Assembly: GCF_027922265.1 (NCBI RefSeq)
Contig: NZ_BSFI01000001.1
Coordinates: 1-64,000 of the forward strand
Source: Hansschlegelia plantiphila
Lineage (GTDB): Bacteria; Pseudomonadota; Alphaproteobacteria; Rhizobiales; Methylopilaceae
Length of the DNA: 64,000 bases
Direction: 5' to 3'
Below the pieces are notes generated by a model. The model saw only the letters and a list, made by a program, of their open reading frames with translations, did not search any database and was not told the origin of the DNA. The first letter of the stretch is position 1. The number at the start of each line of letters is the position of its first letter. The position numbers and the translations under genes are program-made. This document shows positions 26,225-35,655 of the stretch, piece by piece.

Positions 26225-26244
26225 GCCAGCCTTCTGGCTTTTTT
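26225..26244 (+). terminator. Rho-independent terminator after the abortive infection gene
   Basis: A five-base stem GCCAG/CTGGC (26225-26229 with 26234-26238) with a CCTT loop is followed by six T. It lies 17 bases after the stop codon. Confidence 0.65.
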
Positions 26245-26337
26245 GGCCTTTTTCGCTGTCGACGCAAATGGATCGGGCCGGGAGTCTGCTTCACTGGTCG
26301 GCCGCCGATTGCACGATTTGCACGAACCCGATGCGAA

Positions 26338-26544
26338 CTAGCGCCGATCCGCGCACTCTTTCGCTCTCTGGGCGGGATCGATGATGTATTCGCTCGACGA
26401 GTCGTCGGCGCAACGGTCGATCTCGTCGTTAATCGCGATGCACGTGTGGACCGTGATCGTGAGGGCGATCGCCACGAGCGCGATTAGCCCGGCGACGATC
26501 GTTCGAACAATTGAACGAAACCACGGCGTTTTCACCGTCGTCAT
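26338..26544 (-). CDS. Small single-span membrane protein
   Basis: 68 residues with one transmembrane segment (about residues 12-34, IVRTIVAGLIALVAIALTITVH) and a charged C-terminal tail with two cysteines. A GGGGAC ribosome-site candidate lies three to four bases upstream of the ATG. Family not recognised. Confidence 0.5.
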   Translation of the reverse strand: MTTVKTPWFRSIVRTIVAGLIALVAIALTITVHTCIAINDEIDRCADDSSSEYIIDPAQRAKECADRR

Positions 26545-26718
26545 TTGGTCCCCAATGTCGTCTCACGTCGCTTCTCGGCCGCCGCTGGTGGCGCCTTCGC
26601 CAGCTTACTCACCGTCTCCGCAACCGCTCGGGATCGCCGTCCGTGTCCAGCTGGCGGGCGGTATTGTGGAATTTTGGCGAGTTGCTTTGCTGCGGCCGGA
26701 GATTGTGTATTCGTCGGC

Positions 26719-26823
26719 ATGGCAACCGATGCCCCTCGGTACGATTACGTAGCATACATCGATGAGTCCGTCGATTCTGGGCAGAACTCGATTAGGTCCG
26801 AAAACCCTGCAGATGGCTTCTGA
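26719..26823 (+). pseudogene. DUF3800 protein, N-terminal stub
   Basis: A 34-residue frame contains YDYVAYIDESVDSG, the start of DUF3800 proteins (usual form YxAYIDESGDxG, an RNase H-like acidic motif). It stops just before the block of palindromic repeats. The rest of the gene, normally 250-400 residues, is gone. DUF3800 genes are common in phage and defence islands, which fits the abortive infection gene 500 bases away. Confidence 0.5.
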
Positions 26824-26850
26824 GACCGGGCTTTTCGCCGAACGCGAGGC

Positions 26851-26975
26851 CCCCTCACCCGCTCGCTTCGCTCAGGACCTCTCCCCGCTGCGGAGAGGTG
26901 TAGGCCAGCGCCTCTTGCTTCACCTCGCCCCGGCGGGGAGAGGTCGACATGGCGTCAGCCATGGCGGGTGAGGGG
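26851..26975. repeat. Palindromic intergenic repeat, type D
   Basis: CCCCTCACCCGC at 26851-26862 is mirrored by GCGGGTGAGGGG at 26964-26975. Inside are two shorter CTCCCCGC / GCGGGGAG-like arms. Similar CTCTCCCC/GGGGAG material lies at 44650-44730. Confidence 0.7.
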
Positions 26976-27038
26976 CTTCGCTCGTTTCAAAAATTTGCCC
27001 GCGGAACGACTTCGAGCGTTTCGCCACACCCAGCTCTC

Positions 27039-27130
27039 CGTCATGCCCGGCGGAGCCGGGCATCCACGACTGCCTGGGATCGTGACGCTCGACGCCAAAG
27101 GCGTGGATGCCCGCGAAGGCGGGCATGACG
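27039..27130. repeat. Palindromic intergenic repeat, type A, copy 1
   Basis: The element begins CGTCATGCCCGG and ends GCGGGCATGACG. Each arm is itself a small hairpin (GCCCGGCGGAGCCGGGC and GCCCGCGAAGGCGGGC). A second copy of the same design is at 43374-43466. Confidence 0.8.
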
Positions 27131-27142
27131 GGCTTTGGGGTG

Positions 27143-27275
27143 CGTGCTTCGAGACGCCCGCTGACGCGGGCTCCTCAAGCCATGAGGCGCGGTTGTGTTG
27201 GTGCAGGCCGAAGCAAAAGCGCAAACATGCCTCATGGCCCGAAGAGCCCTGCCTTTGGGCGCGTCTCGAAGCACG
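27143..27275. repeat. Palindromic intergenic repeat, type E
   Basis: CGTGCTTCGAGACGC (27143-27157) is mirrored exactly by GCGTCTCGAAGCACG (27261-27275). No coding capacity. Size and design are those of small non-autonomous repeat elements. Confidence 0.7.
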
Positions 27276-27341
27276 AACTGCGGTGCTGCAGGTTTCGGTG
27301 TCGTAACGGCGCAAGCAGCGCAACGATCGGGTCAACCGCCC

Positions 27342-27438
27342 CGTCACTCCGGCCGAAGTGCCGGAGTCCAGAGCCATCACCTCAGTCCAGTCCGGCGGCG
27401 TCCGTGCGTCTGGATCCCGGGACAAGCCCGGGATGACG
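27342..27438. repeat. Palindromic intergenic repeat, type C
   Basis: It begins CGTCACTCCGGC and ends CCCGGGATGACG, with inner hairpins CCGGCCGAAGTGCCGG and CCCGGGACAAGCCCGGG. Confidence 0.65.
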
Positions 27439-27920
27439 GCGGACGGTCACACGACCCGTTTTTGACCGTAGCGCCGCTTCGAACCCTTCCCCCCCCAGCC
27501 ACTGCGTGCATGAGCGCAACGAGCGGCCGCATCGCAGCAATTGATGCGGCGCGCAACGACGCGGCGCTCGCGGACAGCGGGCGGGCGTCCGCTTTGAGGC
27601 TGTAAGCCTCCCGTCCACTCATTGGCCTTTTCTATCAGGTCATCGCTTCCGCCATACGCCTTAAGTGCATGACTTCGCTTGATAACAGAAGAAACCGGGC
27701 GTAGAGAGCGACCGCGCCCGCCCACGGCGCGGCGACGATCATCATCGGTAAGCGCTATGACGACTGTTGCAACCTCCGCTGAACGGCTTCCGCCGCGCAA
27801 CAGCATGACCTTCGCAGTCGCAAAAAATGGGGCCGGCGGGCCGGGCCTTTCCCGCGCCGCGGCGCCCGACGGGGCGCGGCCGCGCCGTTCCGCGCCGGCC
27901 CTGCACGTGGTCCCGGCCGA
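27439..27920. other. Intergenic, no gene recognised
   Basis: Frames here lack domains. The last 100 bases before nuoM are very GC-rich and show neither a gene end nor the end of a nuoL gene, so nuoM is not the tail of a truncated operon. Confidence 0.4.
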
Positions 27921-29459
27921 ATGATCTCCGACGTCCCGATCCTTGCGCTCCTGACCTTCCTGCCGCTTGCGGGCGTCGGCCTGCTGCTGACGATCAAGGG
28001 AGAGGACGACGCGGCCGTGGCGCGGGTGCGGCAGGTCGCGCTCTGGACCACCCTCATCGAATTCGCCGTCGGGCTGGCGCTGTGGGCCGGGTTCGATGCG
28101 TCCCGCACCGGGTTCCAGTTCGTGGAGCGGCCGGAATGGCTCGGCGGCGCGATCAGCTATCGCGCGGGCGTCGACGGCGTCTCCATGCCGTTCGTGGTGC
28201 TGACCACCTTCCTGACGCCGTTCTGCGTGCTCGCCTCGTGGCGGTCGATCAGCTTCCGCGTGAAGGAGTTCATGATCGCCTTCCTGGTGCTGGAGACGCT
28301 CATGGTCGGCGTGTTCTCCACGCTCGATCTCGTGCTGTTCTACCTGTGCTTCGAGGGCGGGCTGATCCCGATGTTCCTGATCATCGGGATCTGGGGCGGG
28401 GAGCGGCGGATCTACGCCAGCTTCAAGTTCTTCCTCTACACGCTGGCCGGCTCGCTGCCGATGCTGGTCGCGGTCATCGCGATCTACGCGCTCACCGGAA
28501 CGACGGACATCGAGCAGTTGCTCGCCTACAAGTTCCCGGCGGGCGCACAGACCTGGCTGTGGATCGGCTTCTTCGCGGCCTTCGCGGTCAAGCTGCCGGT
28601 CTGGCCGCTGCACACCTGGCAGCCCGTGGCCTATTCCGAGGCGCCCACCGCCGGCACGGTGATCCTCTCCGGCGTCCTGCTGAAGATGGGCGGCTACGGC
28701 CTGCTGCGCTTCTCGGTGCCGATGTTCCCGCTCGCGAGCGCCGGGTTCACGGCGATGGTCGACACCCTGTCGGTGGTCGCGATCGTCTACGCCTCGCTCG
28801 TCGCCCTGCGGCAGGAGGACATCAAGAAGCTGATCGCCTATTCCTCGATCGCCCATATGGGCTTCGTGACGATCGGCATCTTCTCGATGACGCCGGAAGG
28901 CATGCAGGGCGCAGTGTTCCAGATGGTGTCGCACGGCGTCGTGACGGCCGCGATGTTCCTCTGCGCGGGCATGATCGTCGACCGGGCGCACACCCGCGAG
29001 ATCGCCGCCTTCGGCGGCCTCGCAAGCCGGATGCCGTGGTATGCGGCGGCGTTCATGGTGTTCACCATGGGCAATATCGGCCTGCCCGGCACGTCGGGCT
29101 TCGTCGGCGAGTTCCTGACCCTTCTCGGCGCGTTCCGCGCCAACAGCTGGGTCGCGTTCTTCGCGGCGACCGGCATGGTGCTGTCCGCGGCCTACGCGCT
29201 CTGGCTCTACCGCCGCGTCATCTTCGGGGCGATCAGACCGGGGCTCGAGGGCGCGCCCGACCTGTCCCGCCGCGAGGTCGCGCTGCTCGCGCCGCTCGCG
29301 GCGGTGACCATCGTTCTGGGCGTGTGGCCGAACGCCGTGCTCGACATGTCGGCGGCGTCCGTCGACGGCATCCTCCACGGCGCGCAGGTCGCGCTGAACG
29401 AGGCGAAGACGCTCGGCACGGCCTCGGCGCAGATCGCGCCCGCCGCCATGGTGCGCTGA
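27921..29459 (+). CDS. nuoM: NADH-quinone oxidoreductase subunit M (orphan copy)
   Basis: The 512-residue protein has about 14 transmembrane segments and is the full length of NuoM, an antiporter-like proton-pumping subunit of complex I. Key charges are present: the glutamate in LCFEGGLIPM and the lysine in FAVKLPVWPLHTW, followed by SEAPTAGTVILSGVLLKMGGYG, all strongly conserved. No other nuo gene is within the window. It is preceded by 1.1 kb of repeats and followed by a convergent MFS gene. It is either an extra paralogue or part of a split complex I operon. Confidence 0.93.
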   Translation: MISDVPILALLTFLPLAGVGLLLTIKGEDDAAVARVRQVALWTTLIEFAVGLALWAGFDASRTGFQFVERPEWLGGAISYRAGVDGVSMPFVVLTTFLTPFCVLASWRSISFRVKEFMIAFLVLETLMVGVFSTLDLVLFYLCFEGGLIPMFLIIGIWGGERRIYASFKFFLYTLAGSLPMLVAVIAIYALTGTTDIEQLLAYKFPAGAQTWLWIGFFAAFAVKLPVWPLHTWQPVAYSEAPTAGTVILSGVLLKMGGYGLLRFSVPMFPLASAGFTAMVDTLSVVAIVYASLVALRQEDIKKLIAYSSIAHMGFVTIGIFSMTPEGMQGAVFQMVSHGVVTAAMFLCAGMIVDRAHTREIAAFGGLASRMPWYAAAFMVFTMGNIGLPGTSGFVGEFLTLLGAFRANSWVAFFAATGMVLSAAYALWLYRRVIFGAIRPGLEGAPDLSRREVALLAPLAAVTIVLGVWPNAVLDMSAASVDGILHGAQVALNEAKTLGTASAQIAPAAMVR

Positions 29460-29499
29460 AGGCGCCCGCGGCTACGGCGTTTCGAAGGCGGAATCGGCG

Positions 29500-30693
29500 T
29501 CAGCGCTCGGGCGCGGGGCGCCTGAAAGACAACGCGACTGCCAGAGCTGCGAAGATGGCGAGGCCGCCGCAACCGATTTCGATCGACCGGCCGAGACCCC
29601 ACAGCGTGGCCATGACGCCGAGCGACAGCGCGACGGCGGCCTGCATGACATAGGCGACGAGATAGAGCGCGGAGAGCGTTCCCGCGCGATGGTGCGCCGG
29701 CGCGTTGGCGTTGAGGTAATTCAGCCCGCCGGAAAACAGCAGGCTGTAGCCGACGCCGATAAAGGCCGACGACGAGAAGAACGCCGGCAGGGAATGGCGC
29801 CACGCGGCCAGGGCGAGCAGGCCGACGCCGACGATCGTCGCGCCGCCGCCGATCGCGATCGCCCGTCTCGCCCCGGTTCGCCGCCCGGCGATCGCGCCGG
29901 CTGCGGTCACGGCCGCGAACGCCGCGATGGCGGCGGCGCTGACGAGCGTGTTGCGGGAGTCGATCAGCTCCCGCGCGATCTGGGCGCCGAGCGACAGCAT
30001 CATGGCGCCCACGGCGTAGGCCGTCGTCACCGCAACCGTCGACGTCAGGAAGACCGCGAAGACGCTTCGGGAGACCGAGGGCAGCTTCGGCCGCCAGCGC
30101 CCGGCGGCCTCCGCCGCGGTGTGGCGGGGCAGAAACCAGGCCGCGACCAGCATGCCGGCGATGACCAGGAGCAGGACCCAGAAGTTCAGGCGCGTCGGGA
30201 ACGGCGCGTATTCGATCAGCGCGCCGCCGACGAGAACGGCGAGCCCGAGGCCGACGCCCTGCGCCACAGCGGTGACCGCGCCCGCCCGCGCCGCCTCGCC
30301 AGGAGCGCTGAATTCGACCACGGCCGCCGTCGAGGGGCTCGCCGACAGGCCCACGCCGATCCCCATCAGCGCGCGGCCGACGAAGATCCAGTCGATGTCG
30401 GACGCGACCGCGAACAGGAAGACGCCGGCGAGCGAGGCCGCCAGCCCCATGAGCATCGCCGCCCGGCGTCCGATGAAGTCGGAGACGTCGCCGAACATGA
30501 CGAGCATGAAGACGACGAGGCAGGGATAGATCGCGAAGATCGAGGTCGTCGCGACATGCGAGAGGCCCCATTCCGACGCGTAGAGCGGATAGGTCATCAC
30601 CGGAGCGGCGCTGGTCCAGATCGTGTGCATGACGACCGCGGCCGACGTCCAGAACGCGAACCGGCGGCTGCGCACGTTTACTCGGAGAGGCAT
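29500..30693 (-). CDS. MFS transporter
   Basis: 397 residues from the methionine at 30693 (MPLRVNV). Twelve hydrophobic segments and the MFS loop motif GDVSDFIGRRAAMLMG are visible. It is a drug/metabolite-type facilitator; the substrate cannot be read. An upstream start at 30804 would add a basic, non-hydrophobic leader and is unlikely. The gene lies downstream of tdm on the same strand with a gap of about 285 bases, so it may or may not be cotranscribed. Confidence 0.85.
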   Translation of the reverse strand: MPLRVNVRSRRFAFWTSAAVVMHTIWTSAAPVMTYPLYASEWGLSHVATTSIFAIYPCLVVFMLVMFGDVSDFIGRRAAMLMGLAASLAGVFLFAVASDIDWIFVGRALMGIGVGLSASPSTAAVVEFSAPGEAARAGAVTAVAQGVGLGLAVLVGGALIEYAPFPTRLNFWVLLLVIAGMLVAAWFLPRHTAAEAAGRWRPKLPSVSRSVFAVFLTSTVAVTTAYAVGAMMLSLGAQIARELIDSRNTLVSAAAIAAFAAVTAAGAIAGRRTGARRAIAIGGGATIVGVGLLALAAWRHSLPAFFSSSAFIGVGYSLLFSGGLNYLNANAPAHHRAGTLSALYLVAYVMQAAVALSLGVMATLWGLGRSIEIGCGGLAIFAALAVALSFRRPAPER

Positions 30694-30978
30694 GGAGACG
30701 CTTTCGTTCGCCGCTGGGCGGCGTTCCGCAGGACGCGGCAGAACGCTCATCGGACGACGAAAAAGCAACCTCCGATCCGCGGCTGGCTGCCCTGCGGATC
30801 GCAAGGCCCTCCCGCCTGCATGCGGCGCGCACGTTCACGCCCGCGAGACGACGCCGCATCGCTTCAATGGTCCGGAACAGGGGTCTTGCCGCCGGACAGC
30901 CGGGCCTTGCCGGGATCGCGGCGCCTTACGCCAAGGGCTTGGAGCCCGCGACGGCGGCCATCACGCGGCGCCGGCGCT

Positions 30979-33321
30979 TTACGCCCGCGTCTCCGCGCCG
31001 CGCGGCTCCATCGAGGACACGGCGTCGGGCGAGGCGGCGGGGGCTTTCGCCGCGGCCTCCGGCGCGGCTTCGGCGCGCACCCGCGTCTTCTGCGGATCGT
31101 AATGCGGGAAGCCGACCACAACGGCCGGGATGCGCTTCTGCTGGCCGTCGAGCTTGCCGATCTCGACCTCGGTTCCGAGCTCGGCGTAGGTCACGTCGAG
31201 CCTCGCGAGCGCGATCGTCTTGCCGAGGATCGGCGACTTGGTCGCGCTCGTCACCACCCCGATCTGGGCGCGGCCGACATGGACGCAGTCGCCGTGGCCG
31301 ATATGCTCGTTGCCCGTGACGTCGAGGCCGACGAGCTTCTTCGACGGGGTCTCGCGCCGGCGCTTCAGCGCCTCGGAGCCGACATAGGGGTCGGCCTTCT
31401 CCTTCGGAACTGCGAAGCCGATGCCGGCCTCGAACGGGTCGGTCTGGTCGCAGAACTCGTAGCCGGCGAAGGCGAGGCCGGCCTCGATGCGCACCATGTC
31501 GAGCGCCTTCAGGCCGAGCGGCGCGATGCCGTGCGGCTCGCCCGCCGCCATGATCGCGTCCCACACCGCCGGCGCCTGGTCGGGGTGGCACCAGACCTCG
31601 TAGCCCAGTTCCCCAGTGTAGCCGGTGCGCGAGATCACGACGGGCGCGCCGGCGATGCGGCCGACGGTGAAGCGGAACCACTTCAGCTCGTTCAGCGTCG
31701 GCTGGTGGGCGGGCGTGACGGTGATCGCGGCGAGGATCTCGCGCGAGCGCGGGCCCTGCACGGCGACGTTGTGGAGCTGGTCGGTCGCGGTCTTCACCCA
31801 GGCCTTGAGGCCGTGCTCGGCCGCGAGCTTGCGCAGGTGGACGCCGCAATAGTCGTCGCCGCAGATCCAGCGGAAATTGTGCTCGCCGAGGCGGAACACC
31901 GTGCCGTCGTCGATCATGCCGCCGTGCTCGTAGCACATCGCGGTGTAGACCACCTGGCCGACGGCGAGCTTCTTCATGTTGCGGGTGACGGCGAGCTGCA
32001 GCAGGTCCTCGGCGTCGGGGCCCAGAACCTCGAACTTGCGGAGCGGCGACAGGTCCATGATCGCGGCGCGCTCGCGGCAGGCCCAGTATTCGGCGATCGG
32101 GCCCTCGTCGGAATAGCAGTCGGCGAGCCAGAAGCCGCGATACTCCACGAACTTGCGGGTGAGCGCCGAGGTGCGCGGGTGGAAGCCGCTTTCGCGGGTG
32201 AGGCGGGGCTCTGCGTCTGGCGTCATGCGGTGGGCCAAGCCTTTGGAGAAATTCTCGGAGGCGTCATAGACGCGGACATGGATGTCGGTCGGCGCCCAGG
32301 CGTTGGCGACGTCGATGTCGTCGGCGCAGGACGACGAGGCGCAGACGAGGTCGGTCAACGCGCGCAGCAGCACGTAATCGCCGGGCCGCGACCAGGGCTC
32401 GTCCATGCCGATCGAATCGTCCGGGCCGACGAAGGTGTTGTAGAAGAAGTTGATCGCCGGCCAGCCCGCCCGCGGCTCGATGTCGAACGGTTTCAGCGCG
32501 CGATTGAAGTTGTCCGTGCAGTTGTCGTGGCCGGGATAGCCCATGTCCTCGTAATATTTCGCCGAGCAGGCGAGCAGGAAGGCGTCGTGCCGGCCGACGG
32601 TGTCGCGCACGATCTCGACCAGCGGAGTCATGCGGGCGTCGAAATATTTGGAGTGCAGGCCGGGGCCGGGATTCGCCGTGCCCATCAGCGTGCGCGTCAC
32701 GGTCGGGTCGAGGCCGAACTCCTTGCCGCGCTCCAGCGCCGCGGCGTCGAAGGCGAGGAAGTCCGAGCACTGCCGTCCGTCGACGTCGATGATCTGGATG
32801 TAGTCGCCGGCCTTGACCCGGTAGGCGGACGCGGTGGCCGCCTTGATCCGCAGGTCGAGCTTGGGCTCGGCGAGCGGCGCCGGCGCCTCGCCGCCGGAGG
32901 GCTGAAGCGATTCGATCTCGATCTTCAGGTCTGTCGGCGGCGTCTGCTCGTCCGGCGCCATCGCGGCGCCTGTCGGAACCAGCGCGAAGGTGGCGGGCGA
33001 GACGGCCTCGAACGCCACCGTCGCGCCGGGCGCGGCGTCGTCGGGAAACAGCCGGAAGCCCGCGAGCCGTGAGACGTCGATCCCGCGGGCCGCGAGCGCA
33101 GCGCGGGCGGCGGCGGCTTCCGCGATATCGCGGTCGTCGAGCGGCGCGAGGCCGGTCCCCGTCAGGGCGCCGTCCTCGACGAACAGCAGGCCGGGCTGGC
33201 GGCCTTCCGGGTCCGACACGCGGCAGCGGTCGCCGGCGCCGAGGCCGAACACCAGCGCCTCGCCGCCACGGGCGACGAGCCGGGTGGTGCGGGCGGGATC
33301 GGCGGGGAAAGGGGCGTCCAT
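30979..33321 (-). CDS. tdm: Trimethylamine N-oxide demethylase Tdm
   Basis: The 780-residue protein has an N-terminal DUF1989-type half (about residues 1-400), with IQIIDVDGRQCSDFLAF and cysteines in GHDNCTDN and LVCASSSC that can hold metal. A C-terminal GcvT-like tetrahydrofolate-binding half follows (about 400-740: FEVLGPDAEDLLQ, VAVQGPRSREIL, SRTGYTGELGYEVW). This is the architecture of TMAO demethylase from Methylocella, which splits TMAO into dimethylamine and formaldehyde and hands formaldehyde to tetrahydrofolate. It lies directly downstream of tmm on the same strand, making the two-step TMA to DMA pathway. The C-terminal 40 residues are alanine-rich and probably disordered. Confidence 0.93.
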   Translation of the reverse strand: MDAPFPADPARTTRLVARGGEALVFGLGAGDRCRVSDPEGRQPGLLFVEDGALTGTGLAPLDDRDIAEAAAARAALAARGIDVSRLAGFRLFPDDAAPGATVAFEAVSPATFALVPTGAAMAPDEQTPPTDLKIEIESLQPSGGEAPAPLAEPKLDLRIKAATASAYRVKAGDYIQIIDVDGRQCSDFLAFDAAALERGKEFGLDPTVTRTLMGTANPGPGLHSKYFDARMTPLVEIVRDTVGRHDAFLLACSAKYYEDMGYPGHDNCTDNFNRALKPFDIEPRAGWPAINFFYNTFVGPDDSIGMDEPWSRPGDYVLLRALTDLVCASSSCADDIDVANAWAPTDIHVRVYDASENFSKGLAHRMTPDAEPRLTRESGFHPRTSALTRKFVEYRGFWLADCYSDEGPIAEYWACRERAAIMDLSPLRKFEVLGPDAEDLLQLAVTRNMKKLAVGQVVYTAMCYEHGGMIDDGTVFRLGEHNFRWICGDDYCGVHLRKLAAEHGLKAWVKTATDQLHNVAVQGPRSREILAAITVTPAHQPTLNELKWFRFTVGRIAGAPVVISRTGYTGELGYEVWCHPDQAPAVWDAIMAAGEPHGIAPLGLKALDMVRIEAGLAFAGYEFCDQTDPFEAGIGFAVPKEKADPYVGSEALKRRRETPSKKLVGLDVTGNEHIGHGDCVHVGRAQIGVVTSATKSPILGKTIALARLDVTYAELGTEVEIGKLDGQQKRIPAVVVGFPHYDPQKTRVRAEAAPEAAAKAPAASPDAVSSMEPRGAETRA

Positions 33322-33430
33322 GTGCGTGTTCCCTGAAAGTGAGCAACGCCAGTCGACGCGGCGTTTCGGACGTTCCGCGACGCAGAAGTCCCCCGCGCTT
33401 GGCGTGAAGGGATCAAGACGCCCCCGAAGC

Positions 33431-33519
33431 CGTCGTGGTCCGGCTTGACCGGACCACCCATCTCGGGCGTGGAGCGCGACGCTCGGACATGGGTCCTCCG
33501 GTCAAGCCGGAGGACGACG
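33431..33519. repeat. Palindromic intergenic repeat, type B, copy 1 (89 bp)
   Basis: The left arm begins CGTCGTGGTCCGGCTTGACC and ends ACCACCCAT; the right arm begins ATGGGTCCTCCGG and ends GGAGGACGACG. The 31-base left arm is identical to that of the copy at 54821-54909, and both copies are 89 bases long. It sits between tmm and tdm. Confidence 0.85.
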
Positions 33520-33524
33520 CAGTT

Positions 33525-34886
33525 CTACTCCGCGGCCTGCTGGGCCGGCTGGTTCAGGAACGCCTCGAGCGAGTCGTCCATCGCCTTCATCCAGGTGGTG
33601 TGGTGCGTCGGCGCGACCGTTCCGGTGATCGTCGAGGGATAGGAGCGGTCGCGATAGGTCAGGATGCCCTCGACCTTGTGGTGCTCCCATTCCTTGAACA
33701 GCTCGGTCACCTTGTCGATGTCGAGATGCGGGTAGTCGGTCGCCGGCAACATGTCGCGCATGTAGTCGGACTGGAAATCGATCGCCTGATAGGGATTCTC
33801 CAGCGCCTCCTCGCGACGCACCCAGGCCTCGCTGTCGGCGTGCATGGTCGCGCGGTCCGGCAGCGCGATGCGGCCGAGCACGACGTCGCGGGCGTACCAG
33901 GCCTGCGCGTCGAACATGTTGAAGGTGTAGTACTGGTCCTGCGCCCCGATATACATGAGCTTGGGGTTCGGCTCCCAGAAGATCCCCTTGTAGAGGTTCG
34001 GCGGGAACAGCCGGTTGCGGGTGTCGAGCCTGAGCTCGTCCGGCAGGAACGGGTAGTGGTTGAGGTAGCCCGTGCAGAACACGATGGCGTCGACGTCGGC
34101 AGTCGTGCCGTCCTTGAAGTGGCAGGTCCTGCCGACGACCTTCTGCAGCAGCGGCTTCTCCTCGAAGCCCTCCGGCCAGTCGAAGCCCATCGGCTTGGTG
34201 CGGTAGCTGAAGGTGATGCGCGACGCGCCGTATTTGTGGCACTGGGTGCCGATGTCCTCGGCCGAATAGCTCGAGCCGATCAGCAGCACGTGCTTGCCCG
34301 CGAACTCGTCGGCGCAGCGGAAGTCGTGGGCGTGCATGACGCGTCCGAGGAACTTCTCGATTCCCTCGAAATACGGCACGTTCGGCGTGGAGAAGTGGCC
34401 GTTCGCGACGATGACGTAGTCGAATTCTTCCGACGAGTGCTTCTTGGCGATCAGGTCCTTCACCGTGACGGTGAAGGTCTCGGTCCCGGCGTCATAGGTG
34501 ACGTCGCGGACGACGGTGTTGAACTTGACGTATTTGCGCACGCCCGACTTTTCGACCCGCCCGGCGATGTAGTCGTGCAGCACGGCGCGCGGCGGATAAG
34601 AGGGGATCGGCCGGCCGAAATGCTCCTCGAAGGAGTAGTCGGCGAACTCCAGGCACTCCTTCGGGCCGTTCGACCAGAGGTAGCGGTACATCGAGCCGTG
34701 GACGGGCTCGCCGAACTCGTCGAGCCCGGTGCGCCACGTGTAGTTCCAGAGGCCGCCCCAGTTCGCCTGCTTCTCGTAGCAGACGATCTCGGGAACCTCG
34801 GCCCCGGCCTTCGCGGCCGACTCGAAGGCCCTGAGCGCCGCAAGGCCGCTCGGGCCGGCGCCGATGACTGCGATCCGCTTGGTCAC
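33525..34886 (-). CDS. tmm: Trimethylamine monooxygenase Tmm (flavin-containing)
   Basis: 453 residues. FAD motif [10 protein letters not shown] at residue 8, the FMO-identifying motif [11 protein letters not shown] near residue 178, NADPH motif [10 protein letters not shown] near residue 200 and [11 protein letters not shown], all intact. Length and the stretch [21 protein letters not shown] match bacterial Tmm, which oxidises trimethylamine to TMAO with NADPH and oxygen. The GTG at 34886 has GGGGAGGA upstream. It is the first gene of the tmm-tdm unit, with the type B repeat between the two genes. Confidence 0.95.
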   Translation of the reverse strand: MTKRIAVIGAGPSGLAALRAFESAAKAGAEVPEIVCYEKQANWGGLWNYTWRTGLDEFGEPVHGSMYRYLWSNGPKECLEFADYSFEEHFGRPIPSYPPRAVLHDYIAGRVEKSGVRKYVKFNTVVRDVTYDAGTETFTVTVKDLIAKKHSSEEFDYVIVANGHFSTPNVPYFEGIEKFLGRVMHAHDFRCADEFAGKHVLLIGSSYSAEDIGTQCHKYGASRITFSYRTKPMGFDWPEGFEEKPLLQKVVGRTCHFKDGTTADVDAIVFCTGYLNHYPFLPDELRLDTRNRLFPPNLYKGIFWEPNPKLMYIGAQDQYYTFNMFDAQAWYARDVVLGRIALPDRATMHADSEAWVRREEALENPYQAIDFQSDYMRDMLPATDYPHLDIDKVTELFKEWEHHKVEGILTYRDRSYPSTITGTVAPTHHTTWMKAMDDSLEAFLNQPAQQAAE

Positions 34887-34980
34887 GCGATAAGTCCTCC
34901 CCAGCCCTGGTCCGCCTGTCCGCGCGCCCGTTCCCCGAAAGCCGTCCAGACCAACGGAGCTAAAGCAGCTATTTCCTTAG

Positions 34981-35007
34981 TGTCAATATAGTTTCTTTCT
35001 GTGAAAC
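34981..35007 (-). promoter_or_regulatory. tmm promoter element and dyad
   Basis: On the minus strand a perfect TTGACA (34981-34986) is preceded by a dyad GTTTC-N7-GAAAC (34991-35007). The -10 box at 16-18 bases spacing is weak. The dyad is well placed for an activator. The remainder of the gap 34887-35358 holds no gene. Confidence 0.45.
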
Positions 35008-35243
35008 GCTGCCGGCAAAGTCCTCAGGGGAGAAGCGTATCGCGCATGCCGAGGAATGAGAAGCCGGCGGCGCCGCCGAGATCTTGGCGAGCGTCTCGAT
35101 TCTGCGCTTTTAGGTCAATTCCTCAAAGACTTGATCGCCGCGCGCGCGTCGCCGTCTCAGAAGCGAAGCAGGCGTTATCGCTTGCGATCTTGGGTAAGCG
35201 GCGCGCTTGACCAAAGTCCAAGACCCCGAGCTTGCATCGCTGC

Positions 35244-35355
35244 ATTGCCCAAGAAAATGCCGCACTGCACAGTGAATAGGCTGTTGACGTCTACAATTTA
35301 GGCTGACACTTTCTCCATAAGAGCAAAAATTTCTTCGTAAGAAGATTGGGAGGAA
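35244..35355 (+). promoter_or_regulatory. Operator-like sites ahead of the first permease operon
   Basis: ATTGCCCAAGAA (35244-35255) is identical to a 12-base string at 38630-38641. TTCTTCGTAAGAA (35331-35343) is a TTCTT-N3-AAGAA dyad like that at 38662-38674. TTGACG at 35284 is a possible -35. The ribosome site GGGAGGAA (35348-35355) of the next gene abuts the dyad, so a bound protein could also block translation or early transcription. Confidence 0.5.
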
Positions 35356-35358
35356 GCA

Positions 35359-35655
35359 ATGATCGAACGCGATCCCCGCGTCGAGGCCATGTTCGGCCGC
35401 GACCGGATGGCGGCATTCATCTGCGTGGCGGCGGTCTGGGCGGTCTACGCCTTCGTGTTCTGGCGCATGGCGGACCAGTTCGCGGCGAGCGGCGTGACGC
35501 TGCTGATGGCGGCGCTGGCCGGCCTCGTTCTGCTGCTCAACACCGCCGCCGTCGTCGCCCTGATCCGCCACTACCAGGAGGACAAGGCCGCGATCTACGG
35601 CACGGACATCTACTATCTCGACCGCATCGCCGCCGACCGGAGGGCCGCCCGATGA
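35359..35655 (+). CDS. Small two-span membrane protein 1 of permease operon
   Basis: 98 residues, two transmembrane segments (about 17-37 and 47-69), and a charged cytoplasmic tail ending in an arginine-rich stretch. An excellent ribosome site (GGGAGGAA) and ATGA overlap with the next gene show that it is translated and coupled. I do not recognise the family. The context, a string of tiny membrane proteins before an APC permease, suggests an accessory subunit of the transporter (inference). Confidence 0.8.
   Translation: MIERDPRVEAMFGRDRMAAFICVAAVWAVYAFVFWRMADQFAASGVTLLMAALAGLVLLLNTAAVVALIRHYQEDKAAIYGTDIYYLDRIAADRRAAR

Noticed and set aside
26851..27438. CRISPR array
   Set aside because: The repeats are four different palindromes, not one short repeat with regular spacers.
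27447..29378. Long minus-strand frame (643 codons) of arginine, histidine and glutamate
   Set aside because: Antisense of the clear nuoM gene; such charged frames are typical mirror frames of GC-rich membrane protein genes.
29689..33072. Plus-strand frame of 1127 codons
   Set aside because: Antisense to tdm and the MFS gene, with no domain; both minus-strand genes have clear family motifs.
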